Both the position numbers and the translations under genes were made by a program. Below the pieces are notes generated by a model. The model made no database searches. It was not told the origin of the DNA and saw only the letters and a program-made list of their open reading frames with translations. DNA of 64,000 nt from Bacillota bacterium (GTDB lineage Bacteria > Bacillota > Clostridia > Lachnospirales > Lachnospiraceae), in contig JAEWCQ010000043.1 of assembly GCA_023390555.1 (NCBI GenBank), forward strand, positions 153,273 through 217,272. The letters are read 5' to 3'. Below are positions 44,751-51,914 of this stretch, piece by piece; within the stretch, counting starts at the first letter, position 1, and every line of letters starts with the position of its first letter.

Positions 44751-45863
44751 TCAGTCGCTTAAATCCACATCTGCGATGATGACATATTGGTATTCCGGAT
44801 GCCTCTTTACCAGTTCTTCCTCAATTTCCCGGAGCAGTTGATCCACATCCTTGACAGAAAAGTCTCTGACAAGATCAAAGAAGATGATTTTCCCGGAATC
44901 ATCCACATGAAATCCATGCATCTGAAGTACCCCTGCGTGGTTCAGTACAAGCTCCCGGATTTCTTCGTATAAGTGCCGCAGTTCATTTCCCTGTGAAGGT
45001 ACTGCATAAATACCGCAGGTAAGCACCACTTTAAATTTTCGATAGATGCATCCGCTTATTTTTCGTGTCAGCTCATCTATCTGTGAAGCACTTAAGCGGT
45101 CGCTGATTTCCACATGAACGGAACCTGCCAGGCTCTGAGGACCATAGCTGTCCAAATACAGATCATATACTCCAAGCACCTGATCAAATGAAGCAATTTC
45201 TTTTTTGAGATTCTGTGACAATTGGGCATCCACACGTTTTCCCAGTATATCGTCCAGAGTGTCTCTTAACATTCCGATTCCTGCCTTCATAATAACAAGC
45301 GCAATGACCGCTCCGAGCCAGCTGTCCAGATTGATTCCCCATAACAGGGCTATACATGCACTTGCAAGTGTGGCGAGCGAAACCATCGCATCAAACAGAG
45401 CATCAGAACCGGAAGCAACCAGAGAATCCGAATCTGTTTCCTGTCCCTTCTTTTTCGTGTATCTTCCAAGGATTAGTTTTACAACAACAGCCACAAGAAT
45501 AATAAAAAGAGACACTGGCGTGAAACTTGCCGCTTCCGGTGACAAAATTTTCTTTGCCGACTCTATGAGTGCAGTAAGTCCCGCAAATAGCACAATGCAG
45601 GATATCAGCATGGCACTTAGATATTCTACCCTGCCATAACCAAGCGGGTGCTTTTTATCAGCCGGTTTTGCCGCCAGTTTAATACCTACAATGGTTATGA
45701 CAGAAGACATCGCATCGCTGAGATTATTGACCGCATCCAGCATAACGGCTATGGAATTTGATAAAAGTCCCACCATTGCCTTGAATACTGCAAGCATAAT
45801 ATTGGTTGCGAGCCCAATGATACCGGTTTTTACAATAATCTGATTTCTAGATTTCTGTTCCAT
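44751..45863 (-). CDS. Cation diffusion facilitator family metal transporter
   Basis: 370 residues. An N-terminal domain of six membrane helices contains MLDAVNNLSDAMSSVITIVG in helix 2, with Asn/Asp spaced N-x3-D, KHPLGYGRVEYLSAM after it, and SGSDALFDAMVSLATL in helix 5, with D-x3-D. A cytoplasmic C-terminal domain (VLGVYDLYLDSYGPQSLAG; HVEISDRLSASQIDELTRKI) follows. CDFs export divalent cations in exchange for protons. The Asn/Asp-rich site without His fits the Mn/Fe-type better than zinc-specific members (HxxxD); this is inference. It has its own promoter at 45946-45974. Confidence 0.92.
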   Translation of the reverse strand: MEQKSRNQIIVKTGIIGLATNIMLAVFKAMVGLLSNSIAVMLDAVNNLSDAMSSVITIVGIKLAAKPADKKHPLGYGRVEYLSAMLISCIVLFAGLTALIESAKKILSPEAASFTPVSLFIILVAVVVKLILGRYTKKKGQETDSDSLVASGSDALFDAMVSLATLASACIALLWGINLDSWLGAVIALVIMKAGIGMLRDTLDDILGKRVDAQLSQNLKKEIASFDQVLGVYDLYLDSYGPQSLAGSVHVEISDRLSASQIDELTRKISGCIYRKFKVVLTCGIYAVPSQGNELRHLYEEIRELVLNHAGVLQMHGFHVDDSGKIIFFDLVRDFSVKDVDQLLREIEEELVKRHPEYQYVIIADVDLSD

Positions 45864-45921
45864 TTTAATTTACCCCTACCGCAATTCTTTTATTTTTACA
45901 ACTCTATTGTTTTTCTTATTT

Positions 45922-45943
45922 AAATTACATGCAATGCATAATT
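45922..45943. promoter_or_regulatory. Imperfect palindrome downstream of the CDF promoter, possible operator
   Basis: AATTACATGCA and TGCATAATT lie back to back around the predicted transcription start of the metal transporter gene. The position fits an operator, and the halves fit a dimeric regulator; the protein is unknown. Only the symmetry is seen. Confidence 0.4.
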
Positions 45944-45945
45944 AA

Positions 45946-45974
45946 ATTGTACGCAATCTTTCTTGGAATGTCAA
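45946..45974 (-). promoter_or_regulatory. Sigma-A promoter of the CDF transporter gene
   Basis: On the minus strand perfect TTGACA (45969-45974), 17-base spacer, TACAAT (45946-45951). The leader is about 75 bases. Confidence 0.88.
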
Positions 45975-46141
45975 TATTTTTACGGAATATTTCTAGAACA
46001 AAAGTGTACTCGTACACTCCCGCATTCTACTACTTCGGATGTGCAACTTCTGTTCCGTAACGAAGCTGTGCATCTAAATTATATTCTATCGAAAAAGCAT
46101 AACTTTCACACGTTAATGCAACAATGTCTTTTCGATAGAAT
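45975..46141. other. Structured intergenic region with nested inverted repeats
   Basis: Within this spacer are GTGTAC-tc-GTACAC (46004-46017), an imperfect pair GATG..CTTC / GAAG..CATC (46038-46074), and a perfect 13-base inverted repeat ATTCTATCGAAAA (46083-46095) / TTTTCGATAGAAT (46129-46141) whose interior also pairs (GCATAAC / GTTAATGC). No reading frame is convincing. It may encode a small structured RNA or be a worn mobile-element fragment. Confidence 0.5.
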
Positions 46142-46145
46142 AAAA

Positions 46146-46173
46146 CAAAAACCCTGAATCACAATTCAGGGTT
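46146..46173 (-). terminator. Intrinsic terminator of the sulfotransferase operon
   Basis: ACCCTGAAT pairs with ATTCAGGGT across a four-base loop. On the minus strand the stem is followed by TTTTGTTTT. It ends the 49805-46203 operon. Confidence 0.92.
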
Positions 46174-46202
46174 CTCCATTTTATATCTTATATAAGTACC
46201 AT

Positions 46203-47690
46203 CTAATCCAGTTCGCTTTTCCGGATCGTTGTCGTGCAGAAATTCAATTGGGCGTCTTCATCCTCTGCTTCATCGCCTCCGCCGGTAAACAACTTTTTAT
46301 CCGGATCCACACCATCAATTGCAGTGACCTTTCCTGTCCCTTCTCCAACAGAAGCGCCGGGAACCCGGAAAGTACGGATATCAATTGGTTCAATTGAAGT
46401 TTCATCCGGCTTTTCCAACTGCGGAATCCAATCATATGGAACTCTGTAAGCTCTGTAAACCATGTTGATTGGGAATTTTCCCATGATGTTGTTAAAATAC
46501 GGATTCACATACTCCCATACCACCTCATGTTCCGGCGTCACTTCAAAAATTCTTCCGTCCGATCCTTCTGTAATCAGCGTGTTGCCATTCGGCAGGCGCT
46601 GTGCAGAACTGATATAGGAGCTGTAGAATTTGGATGCGTCGGTAAAAAGCAATGCACCTGCCTCAAGAGGCGTGTACTGCCATTTTATTTCCAATGTGGT
46701 TGGATCAAACTGCAACACTCTGGAATAATCCCTCACTGCATTGTTAATTCCATCCAGAGATCCCGGATTTGGAATCCCGTATCCACCCATTCCACCGTTA
46801 TCATACACAAGGAGATCTCCCTCACCTGGCAGCCCTTTTGGTATCATATGAAGATGATGCTGCCCGATGATCCAGCCAAGTGCCTTGGTTTCTTTGGATT
46901 CATTAAAATCCGGACCGATTTTCCAAACAACGTTTCCGGTCTTTTTGCTGATAATCACCAGAATATTGGCATTCCTTGAGTCCAGAATAATATTTTCCGG
47001 TGCAAATCTTTCATCGCCTTCCTCATACCAGTGATTTTCCCCGAGTGTGGAAATGCTGTTGATATGCAGCCAGTCCCCATCCCCGTTGCGGACATTCGGA
47101 TTTCGGAATAACGCGTTTTTGGCTGCTTCATCAAAACCAAATTCTTCGAAATGTTCACTTGCTCTCCATGTCCATACAATTTCTCCATCCCAGGTCACTT
47201 CGATGATTTTATCATCAATCAGCCGTTTGTCCGTTATTTCATGATTATATAGATTTTCATGGGTAAGAATCAGTGTATTTCCATGATCGGAATACGGTTC
47301 ACTGTCCGGTGCATAATATCCGGTAGAAGATCCCTCCCTTTGGTAGTCATGATGCTGTCTCGCCATATACCTTGGCTCTTCTCCGGGATCCGCCACGAAT
47401 TCTGTCCGATCAAACTTCCAGACAATGCTGCCATCCCAGTCAACCTGAACCAGATCCAACTGATCCTGATATCCATATTTACTGTTTCTTGACCCTGTCG
47501 TTCCCATCACATGTCCACCCGGAAGGATTTTGTTTGGAAAACCTCCCAGTCCAGCCCATAGCTGAACTTCATTGCCGTTCATGTCTACGAGCAATGCCCC
47601 TTTTGCTGACGGAAATACCGTATATCCATTAAATGCTTTCTCTTTGTTATAAACCGTTGTTCCGGTTGGAAACACCTTTGGCTGACCCAT
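46203..47690 (-). CDS. Aryl-sulfate sulfotransferase family protein (cytoplasmic)
   Basis: 495 residues of the ASST/arylsulfotransferase beta-propeller family. These enzymes move a sulfuryl group from one phenolic ester to another phenol without PAPS, through a sulfo-histidine. Visible are repeated propeller blades (VDWDGSIVWKFDR; VTWDGEIVWTWRA; LEIKWQYTP; VTPEHEVVWEYVNPYFNN), an active-site-like GQHHLHMIPKGLPGEGDLLV, and RLPNGNTLITEGSDGRIFEV. There is no signal peptide, unlike the periplasmic E. coli type. It starts 12 bases after a thioredoxin gene, which may maintain its cysteines. Last gene of a four-gene operon. Confidence 0.87.
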   Translation of the reverse strand: MGQPKVFPTGTTVYNKEKAFNGYTVFPSAKGALLVDMNGNEVQLWAGLGGFPNKILPGGHVMGTTGSRNSKYGYQDQLDLVQVDWDGSIVWKFDRTEFVADPGEEPRYMARQHHDYQREGSSTGYYAPDSEPYSDHGNTLILTHENLYNHEITDKRLIDDKIIEVTWDGEIVWTWRASEHFEEFGFDEAAKNALFRNPNVRNGDGDWLHINSISTLGENHWYEEGDERFAPENIILDSRNANILVIISKKTGNVVWKIGPDFNESKETKALGWIIGQHHLHMIPKGLPGEGDLLVYDNGGMGGYGIPNPGSLDGINNAVRDYSRVLQFDPTTLEIKWQYTPLEAGALLFTDASKFYSSYISSAQRLPNGNTLITEGSDGRIFEVTPEHEVVWEYVNPYFNNIMGKFPINMVYRAYRVPYDWIPQLEKPDETSIEPIDIRTFRVPGASVGEGTGKVTAIDGVDPDKKLFTGGGDEAEDEDAQLNFCTTTIRKSELD

Positions 47691-47702
47691 TTTCTTACCT
47701 CC

Positions 47703-48017
47703 TTAAATCTGATTTAATTTTGAAAGAGTTCCCTGTATCGCTTCTTTTGGTACAAAACCCACGGAGCGATCTCTGATTTCACCGTTTTTTATGTACAATA
47801 CGGTTGGTACGGACTGCACGTCAAATGCACCGGTCAAAGCAGCCTCGGCTGCGATATTTACACGTCCAAAAGCCGTATCCGGAATTTCCGTTACCATCTG
47901 CTCCAGCTCCTTTTCCAGCATTTTGCAATGTCCGCAGTCCGGGCTGTAAAACACAACAACCGCCGTGCCTTTCTTTGTGAAAAATAAATTTCTTGTTTCG
48001 TTTGTGATTTCTGTCAT
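47703..48017 (-). CDS. Thioredoxin-family protein
   Basis: 104 residues from the ATG at 48017; a longer frame to 48155 overlaps the upstream gene and is not supported. AVVVFYSPDCGHCKMLEKEL carries a CGHC active site instead of the usual CGPC, which suggests a more oxidising, PDI/DsbA-like potential (inference). VQSVPTVLYIKNGEIRDRSV has the cis-proline, and GFVPKEAIQGTL completes the fold. No signal peptide. Its place directly before the sulfotransferase gene suggests a dedicated redox partner. Confidence 0.9.
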   Translation of the reverse strand: MTEITNETRNLFFTKKGTAVVVFYSPDCGHCKMLEKELEQMVTEIPDTAFGRVNIAAEAALTGAFDVQSVPTVLYIKNGEIRDRSVGFVPKEAIQGTLSKLNQI

Positions 48018-48058
48018 AATAACCCGTCTCCATTTCTTCTTCACTTTAAGACCTTCTA

Positions 48059-48718
48059 TCAGACGCTCTGCTTGCCGAACGGACAGACAATCATACAAAG
48101 TCCACAGGGGCCTTTTTTCTTCCCACCCGTATTTGGGGGCAGATACTGCGTACAACTCCGATAATTAATCCGGTCATCTACTGTCTGGTGTGTCTCCCAC
48201 GCTTTTCCGGAAAGGCACTTCGCCGGACAAATTGTAACACAGCGATTGCAGTCCGGCAGGCATCCGGTTGTCACCGGCACATCCGCAGCGGGCAAAGCTG
48301 CATCCATCAGTATTCCCGCCAGCCGCACTTGCGGACCGTATTCTCTCGTAATCAGAAGATCATTTTTCCCAATCCAGCCAAGACCCGCTCTCGCCGCTGC
48401 ATATTTTAAAGGAAACTCCACCACAAAATCATTTTCTTCGTTTCTTCTGACCACCGGCACATAACAGGAAATCTGCTGCTCTTCCAGCAGTTGTCTGATT
48501 TTGCCTGTTATTATTTCGATGATCTGATTACATGCGCTTCTTTCCTGTGCCATAGCATCTTTGGAATAATTTTCAAGAGAAATCTGATCCCGGTACGGTA
48601 CTGCAAATACCAGTGCCGTGCCATACAACTGATCAAATTTACTGCCATCCGTATGCAGATAGCCATAACGAAGCTGTGGCCATTCCTGAAAGATGGCATC
48701 CAGTCTTTCTTTCAGCAT
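48059..48718 (-). CDS. QueG-like 4Fe-4S double-cluster protein
   Basis: 219 residues. ARAGLGWIGKNDLLITREYG matches the 'GWIGKNxLLI...G' element of epoxyqueuosine reductase-like and reductive-dehalogenase-like iron-sulfur proteins. CLPDCNRCVTICP and CGLCMIVCP give two ferredoxin-type cluster-binding sets. The product is much shorter than QueG (~300-380 aa) and lacks its cobalamin-binding N-terminus, so queuosine synthesis is unlikely. It may be an electron carrier for the operon's aryl-sulfate chemistry. It is placed between the binding-protein gene and thioredoxin. Confidence 0.78.
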   Translation of the reverse strand: MLKERLDAIFQEWPQLRYGYLHTDGSKFDQLYGTALVFAVPYRDQISLENYSKDAMAQERSACNQIIEIITGKIRQLLEEQQISCYVPVVRRNEENDFVVEFPLKYAAARAGLGWIGKNDLLITREYGPQVRLAGILMDAALPAADVPVTTGCLPDCNRCVTICPAKCLSGKAWETHQTVDDRINYRSCTQYLPPNTGGKKKGPCGLCMIVCPFGKQSV

Positions 48719-48734
48719 CGTCCATCTCTCCAGT

Positions 48735-49805
48735 CTATTTAAAATCTACTGCATCCGGATAGATTGCCTTTAAAGGATCTGTGTTGATGAATTCCTTGAT
48801 ATCGTATTCTTTATCAAAGTTTCCATTCTGATATTCCCAGTCTTCCAGTTTGGTGATTGTATCCACATCTGTCTGTTTTAATGCAAGACGGTAATCCTCG
48901 GACTCCAGAGATGCCAGAAATACATCCTGCGGTGTATTGTTCTGTTCTTCAATAATCTTTGCAGCAGCATCTTTGTTGGCGAGAATCCAGTCGATGGTTT
49001 CCTGATATGCTTTGAGATATTTCTCTAATGTACTCTCGTTGCTTGCAAGATAGCTGTCTGTAGAAAAAAGATAGGCGTTTGTAAAGATTCCCAGATCCGC
49101 CTGATTGATCAGTGGCTCAAACCCATAGTCTGACAGCTTCTGTGCATTATTTCCGGACGCCCATACCGCATCGATGTCTCCGGTCTCTGCCGCCGTTACG
49201 CCTGCCGCAAAATCCGAAAGCCGTATGATATTCTGGTCAGCCTCCGCAATTTTTGCATACTCATAAGTCTTTGCCACATAGTAGTCAACTACCGTACCGG
49301 GTACGGTAGCCATCGGTGCGCCTGCAAGATCACCAATCTCTTTGATCTTATCCGGATTGACATACAGGGACTGACCGGTATTGCTCTCATTTGATACTTC
49401 CGTACTCGCCAGTATTCGAAGATTGGAATTGTCCACCGAGCCAATCCTATTGACAAGTGCATAATCCGCCATGTTTCCGATATCTGCCTGACCAAGCACA
49501 ACTGCATCGGCAGTGTTGATTCCTGCTGCAAATTCGGTTACTTCCAATGTGATTCCATTTTTTTCATAGATGCCCTCTTCCTCACCCACGGTTGCCACCC
49601 ATTGGGTAACGTTGTTTGTCATAACGGCCACACGAACCGTCTCCAGTTCACCGGACGTACCTTCCGTATCCGACACCACCTCTGTCTCTGCCGCGGAAGA
49701 GGCCGCCCCCGCATTCTTCTGTGAAGAACTGTTTCCGCATCCTGCAAGCCCTGCCACCAAAACTCCTGTTGTCAAAAGCAGGCTGATCCATCTTTTTTTC
49801 ATCAT
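48735..49805 (-). CDS. ABC transporter substrate-binding lipoprotein (NMT1/SsuA/TauA-like)
   Basis: 356 residues. A lipoprotein signal (KKRWISLLLTTGVLVAGLAG then Cys, lipobox LAGC) is followed by a Ser/Ala/Glu linker and a type-II binding fold: VRVAVMTNNVTQWVATVGEE, YEKNGITLEVTEFAAGINTA, ADAVVLGQADIGNMADY, TGDIDAVWASGNNAQKLSDY. Relatives bind sulfonates, taurine, sulfate esters, nitrate or thiamine precursors. No permease or ATPase gene is nearby, so it must borrow a transporter. With the sulfotransferase in the operon, an aryl sulfate or sulfonate ligand is the best guess. Confidence 0.88.
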   Translation of the reverse strand: MMKKRWISLLLTTGVLVAGLAGCGNSSSQKNAGAASSAAETEVVSDTEGTSGELETVRVAVMTNNVTQWVATVGEEEGIYEKNGITLEVTEFAAGINTADAVVLGQADIGNMADYALVNRIGSVDNSNLRILASTEVSNESNTGQSLYVNPDKIKEIGDLAGAPMATVPGTVVDYYVAKTYEYAKIAEADQNIIRLSDFAAGVTAAETGDIDAVWASGNNAQKLSDYGFEPLINQADLGIFTNAYLFSTDSYLASNESTLEKYLKAYQETIDWILANKDAAAKIIEEQNNTPQDVFLASLESEDYRLALKQTDVDTITKLEDWEYQNGNFDKEYDIKEFINTDPLKAIYPDAVDFK

Positions 49806-49860
49806 AGTTTCCTCCTAAAAATGAATAATTCGTTTTTGTTCACTTGAATTTTTGATTTGT

Positions 49861-49889
49861 ATTATACGTTCCTGTTTTTTCTTAATCAA
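49861..49889 (-). promoter_or_regulatory. Promoter of the 49805-46203 operon
   Basis: On the minus strand TTGATT (49884-49889), 17-base spacer, perfect TATAAT (49861-49866). A strong AGGAGG site lies before the first gene. Confidence 0.78.
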
Positions 49890-49937
49890 TTCCCAATTTT
49901 TTATCCCTTACATAATTATTTTTTATAGAAAAAACAG

Positions 49938-50002
49938 TTGACAAATCCACTATCGCACTTGTATACTCGCACCATAGCATACTTTTCCTATTGTTATACT
50001 AT
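49938..50002 (+). promoter_or_regulatory. LysR-gene promoter and likely LysR operator
   Basis: TTGACA (49938-49943), 18-base spacer, TATACT (49962-49967). Downstream, ATAGCATAC (49974-49982) and GTTATACTAT (49993-50002) form an imperfect inverted repeat of LysR-box shape between the divergent genes. It would serve self-repression and activation of the sulfotransferase operon. Confidence 0.6.
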
Positions 50003-50020
50003 GATTAAGGAGGAGTGAAC

Positions 50021-50926
50021 ATGACCTTGAAACACATGAAAATTTTTCTTGAAGTATGCCGGCAGGGAAGTATTACTCTGGCAGCCGAAGAACTTAATAT
50101 GACCCAGCCTGCGGTCAGCGTTGCTATCAGCAAGATGGAAGAATATTATAATGTAAAACTTTTTGACCGGATGAATCGAACGATTTACCTCACAGAAGCC
50201 GGAAAAAAAGTGCTGACTTATGCCGTTTCCATCGTTCAGGAATTTGACAATGTAAAGAATGCTCTGGAAATTGCCACCCAGCAATCCACGCTGAAAATCG
50301 GAAGCAATGCTGCTTTGGGAGAACTGCTTCTCCCGGATCTGATCAAAGAATTTTCGTTGAAATATCCAGAGGTTCACCTATCTATTACGATTGACCATTC
50401 CTCCCAGATTGAACATATGCTATTAAAAAATCAACTGGATCTTGCCATCTTGGACAATGAGTCTTCCGCACCTTTATTTGAAGATTATCTGCTTGTACGA
50501 AAACAGCTCGATGCTTTCTGCAGCCTCAGCTACACACTGCAGCAGGAGAACGGCTATACGCTTGGTATGCTCTCCAAACTGCCCCTTCTGTTGCGGGAAA
50601 AGGGAAGCGGACCAAGAAATATGATTGAGGAATTATTTTTAAGCAACGGTTTTTCCGTCAACTGTATCCTGGAAAGTTCCAGCATGACTGCCCTGACCCA
50701 TTTCGCCCAAAACGGCATGGGAATTCTGATTACCGACTCCGAATCTGTTCAGGATCTGGTTGAGCAGAATCTCCTGCGGCCACTTCCAATTCATCTCCCG
50801 GAATTGCGCAGCTCCTGCCATTTACTGTATCACCGCAGAAAGTCCCTGACCGATCCGATGGATCAGTTTATACAATTTGCTGCCAGCCGTTTTCAAGATG
50901 AAAATTATACGGATTATGTCATCTGA
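50021..50926 (+). CDS. LysR-family transcriptional regulator
   Basis: 301 residues from the ATG at 50021, after AAGGAGGAG. The N-terminal winged helix-turn-helix is clear: MTLKHMKIFLEVCRQGSITL, AAEELNMTQPAVSVAISKME, LFDRMNRTIYLTEAGKKVL. The rest is the two-lobed ligand-binding domain (LKIGSNAALGELLLPDLIKE; GPRNMIEELFLSNGFSVNC). It is divergent from the sulfotransferase operon, so it probably controls that operon in response to an aryl sulfur compound or sulfur status; this is inference. Confidence 0.93.
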   Translation: MTLKHMKIFLEVCRQGSITLAAEELNMTQPAVSVAISKMEEYYNVKLFDRMNRTIYLTEAGKKVLTYAVSIVQEFDNVKNALEIATQQSTLKIGSNAALGELLLPDLIKEFSLKYPEVHLSITIDHSSQIEHMLLKNQLDLAILDNESSAPLFEDYLLVRKQLDAFCSLSYTLQQENGYTLGMLSKLPLLLREKGSGPRNMIEELFLSNGFSVNCILESSSMTALTHFAQNGMGILITDSESVQDLVEQNLLRPLPIHLPELRSSCHLLYHRRKSLTDPMDQFIQFAASRFQDENYTDYVI

Positions 50927-50957
50927 ACCGGTATAACCTTAACTTTCTATATATAAT

Positions 50958-51011
50958 AAAAAAGAAGCTGGCCCGGCTGATTTTCATCTGCCGGAGCAAC
51001 AGCTCCTTTTC
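50958..51011. terminator. Bidirectional terminator between lysR and the SDR gene
   Basis: GAAGCTG..CCGGC and GCCGG..CAGCTCC form a long stem with small bulges around an A/T loop. T runs occur on both sides (TCCTTTTC on plus; CTTCTTTTTTATT on minus). It separates the converging transcripts. Confidence 0.7.
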
Positions 51012-51039
51012 ATGTTAAATACTTGCTTCCGTCTCTGCT

Positions 51040-51816
51040 TTAAACAAGTGCTCCGCCGCCATCTACAATGATAAACTGGCCTTGCACATAGCTTGATGCA
51101 TCACTTGACAAATAGAGAACAGTTCCGTTTAGTTCTCCGCGGCCGCCAGGACGTCCTGCCGGGTTCATCGTGTTATATTTCGCCAGAAATTCTTCGGACT
51201 TAAACAAAGTGGAACTTGTCATTTCGCTTTCGAAAAGTGCAGGCCCGATTGCATTTACGGTGATACCATATCTCGCATAGGAAGCGGCCATACCTCTTGT
51301 CAGTCCTACAACGGCTGCTTTTGACGAATTATAAGAATGCCGGATGAAAACATCAAATTTATCTGCCACCACTGCATTGACAGACGCAATATTGACTACT
51401 TTTCCATATCCTCTTTCCTTCATTTGCGGAATTACATATTTACTTACCAGAAAGATTCCCTTCACGTTCGTATCAAAAGACTTATCCCATTCCTCTACTG
51501 TCATACTGTCAACGCCGCCGCGTACCGCTACACCTGCATTATTCAGCAGAATATCAATCTGACCAAAGGTTTCGATGACTGTACCGATTGCGGTTTTTAC
51601 ACTGTCTTCCTCTCTTACGTCACAGCCAACTGCAAGCACCTTTTTTCCGAGCTTCTCGATTTCGCTCTTTACCTCATTCAGCTTTTCTACGCGTCTTGCA
51701 AGTATGGCTACATCTGCTCCTGCCTTTGCATAAGCAAGAGCTGCATCTGCTCCAAGTCCTGAACTTGCTCCTGTGATTACCGCTACTTTTCCCGTTAAAT
51801 CAAAATAATTCTCCAT
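51040..51816 (-). CDS. Short-chain dehydrogenase/reductase
   Basis: 258 residues, classical SDR. The NAD(P)-binding TGASSGLG lies at residues ~16-23, then NNAGVAVRGG, IASVNAV with the catalytic Ser region, the YNSSK (Y-x3-K) pair, and PGRRPG-like AGRPGGRGELNGTVLYLSSD before the terminal FIIVDGGGALV. It lies 98 bases downstream of the large flavoenzyme gene on the same strand and probably shares its transcript. It could reduce or oxidise a keto group of the same substrate. Confidence 0.93.
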   Translation of the reverse strand: MENYFDLTGKVAVITGASSGLGADAALAYAKAGADVAILARRVEKLNEVKSEIEKLGKKVLAVGCDVREEDSVKTAIGTVIETFGQIDILLNNAGVAVRGGVDSMTVEEWDKSFDTNVKGIFLVSKYVIPQMKERGYGKVVNIASVNAVVADKFDVFIRHSYNSSKAAVVGLTRGMAASYARYGITVNAIGPALFESEMTSSTLFKSEEFLAKYNTMNPAGRPGGRGELNGTVLYLSSDASSYVQGQFIIVDGGGALV

Positions 51817-51914
51817 TGCTTACATCCTCTCTTTCTTTTCGTTTAAAGGTCGATTCCCTTCCTACTACGTAAACGTGAATATTCGTGATGACGTTTGCTG
51901 CTTCTCCGATTCGC

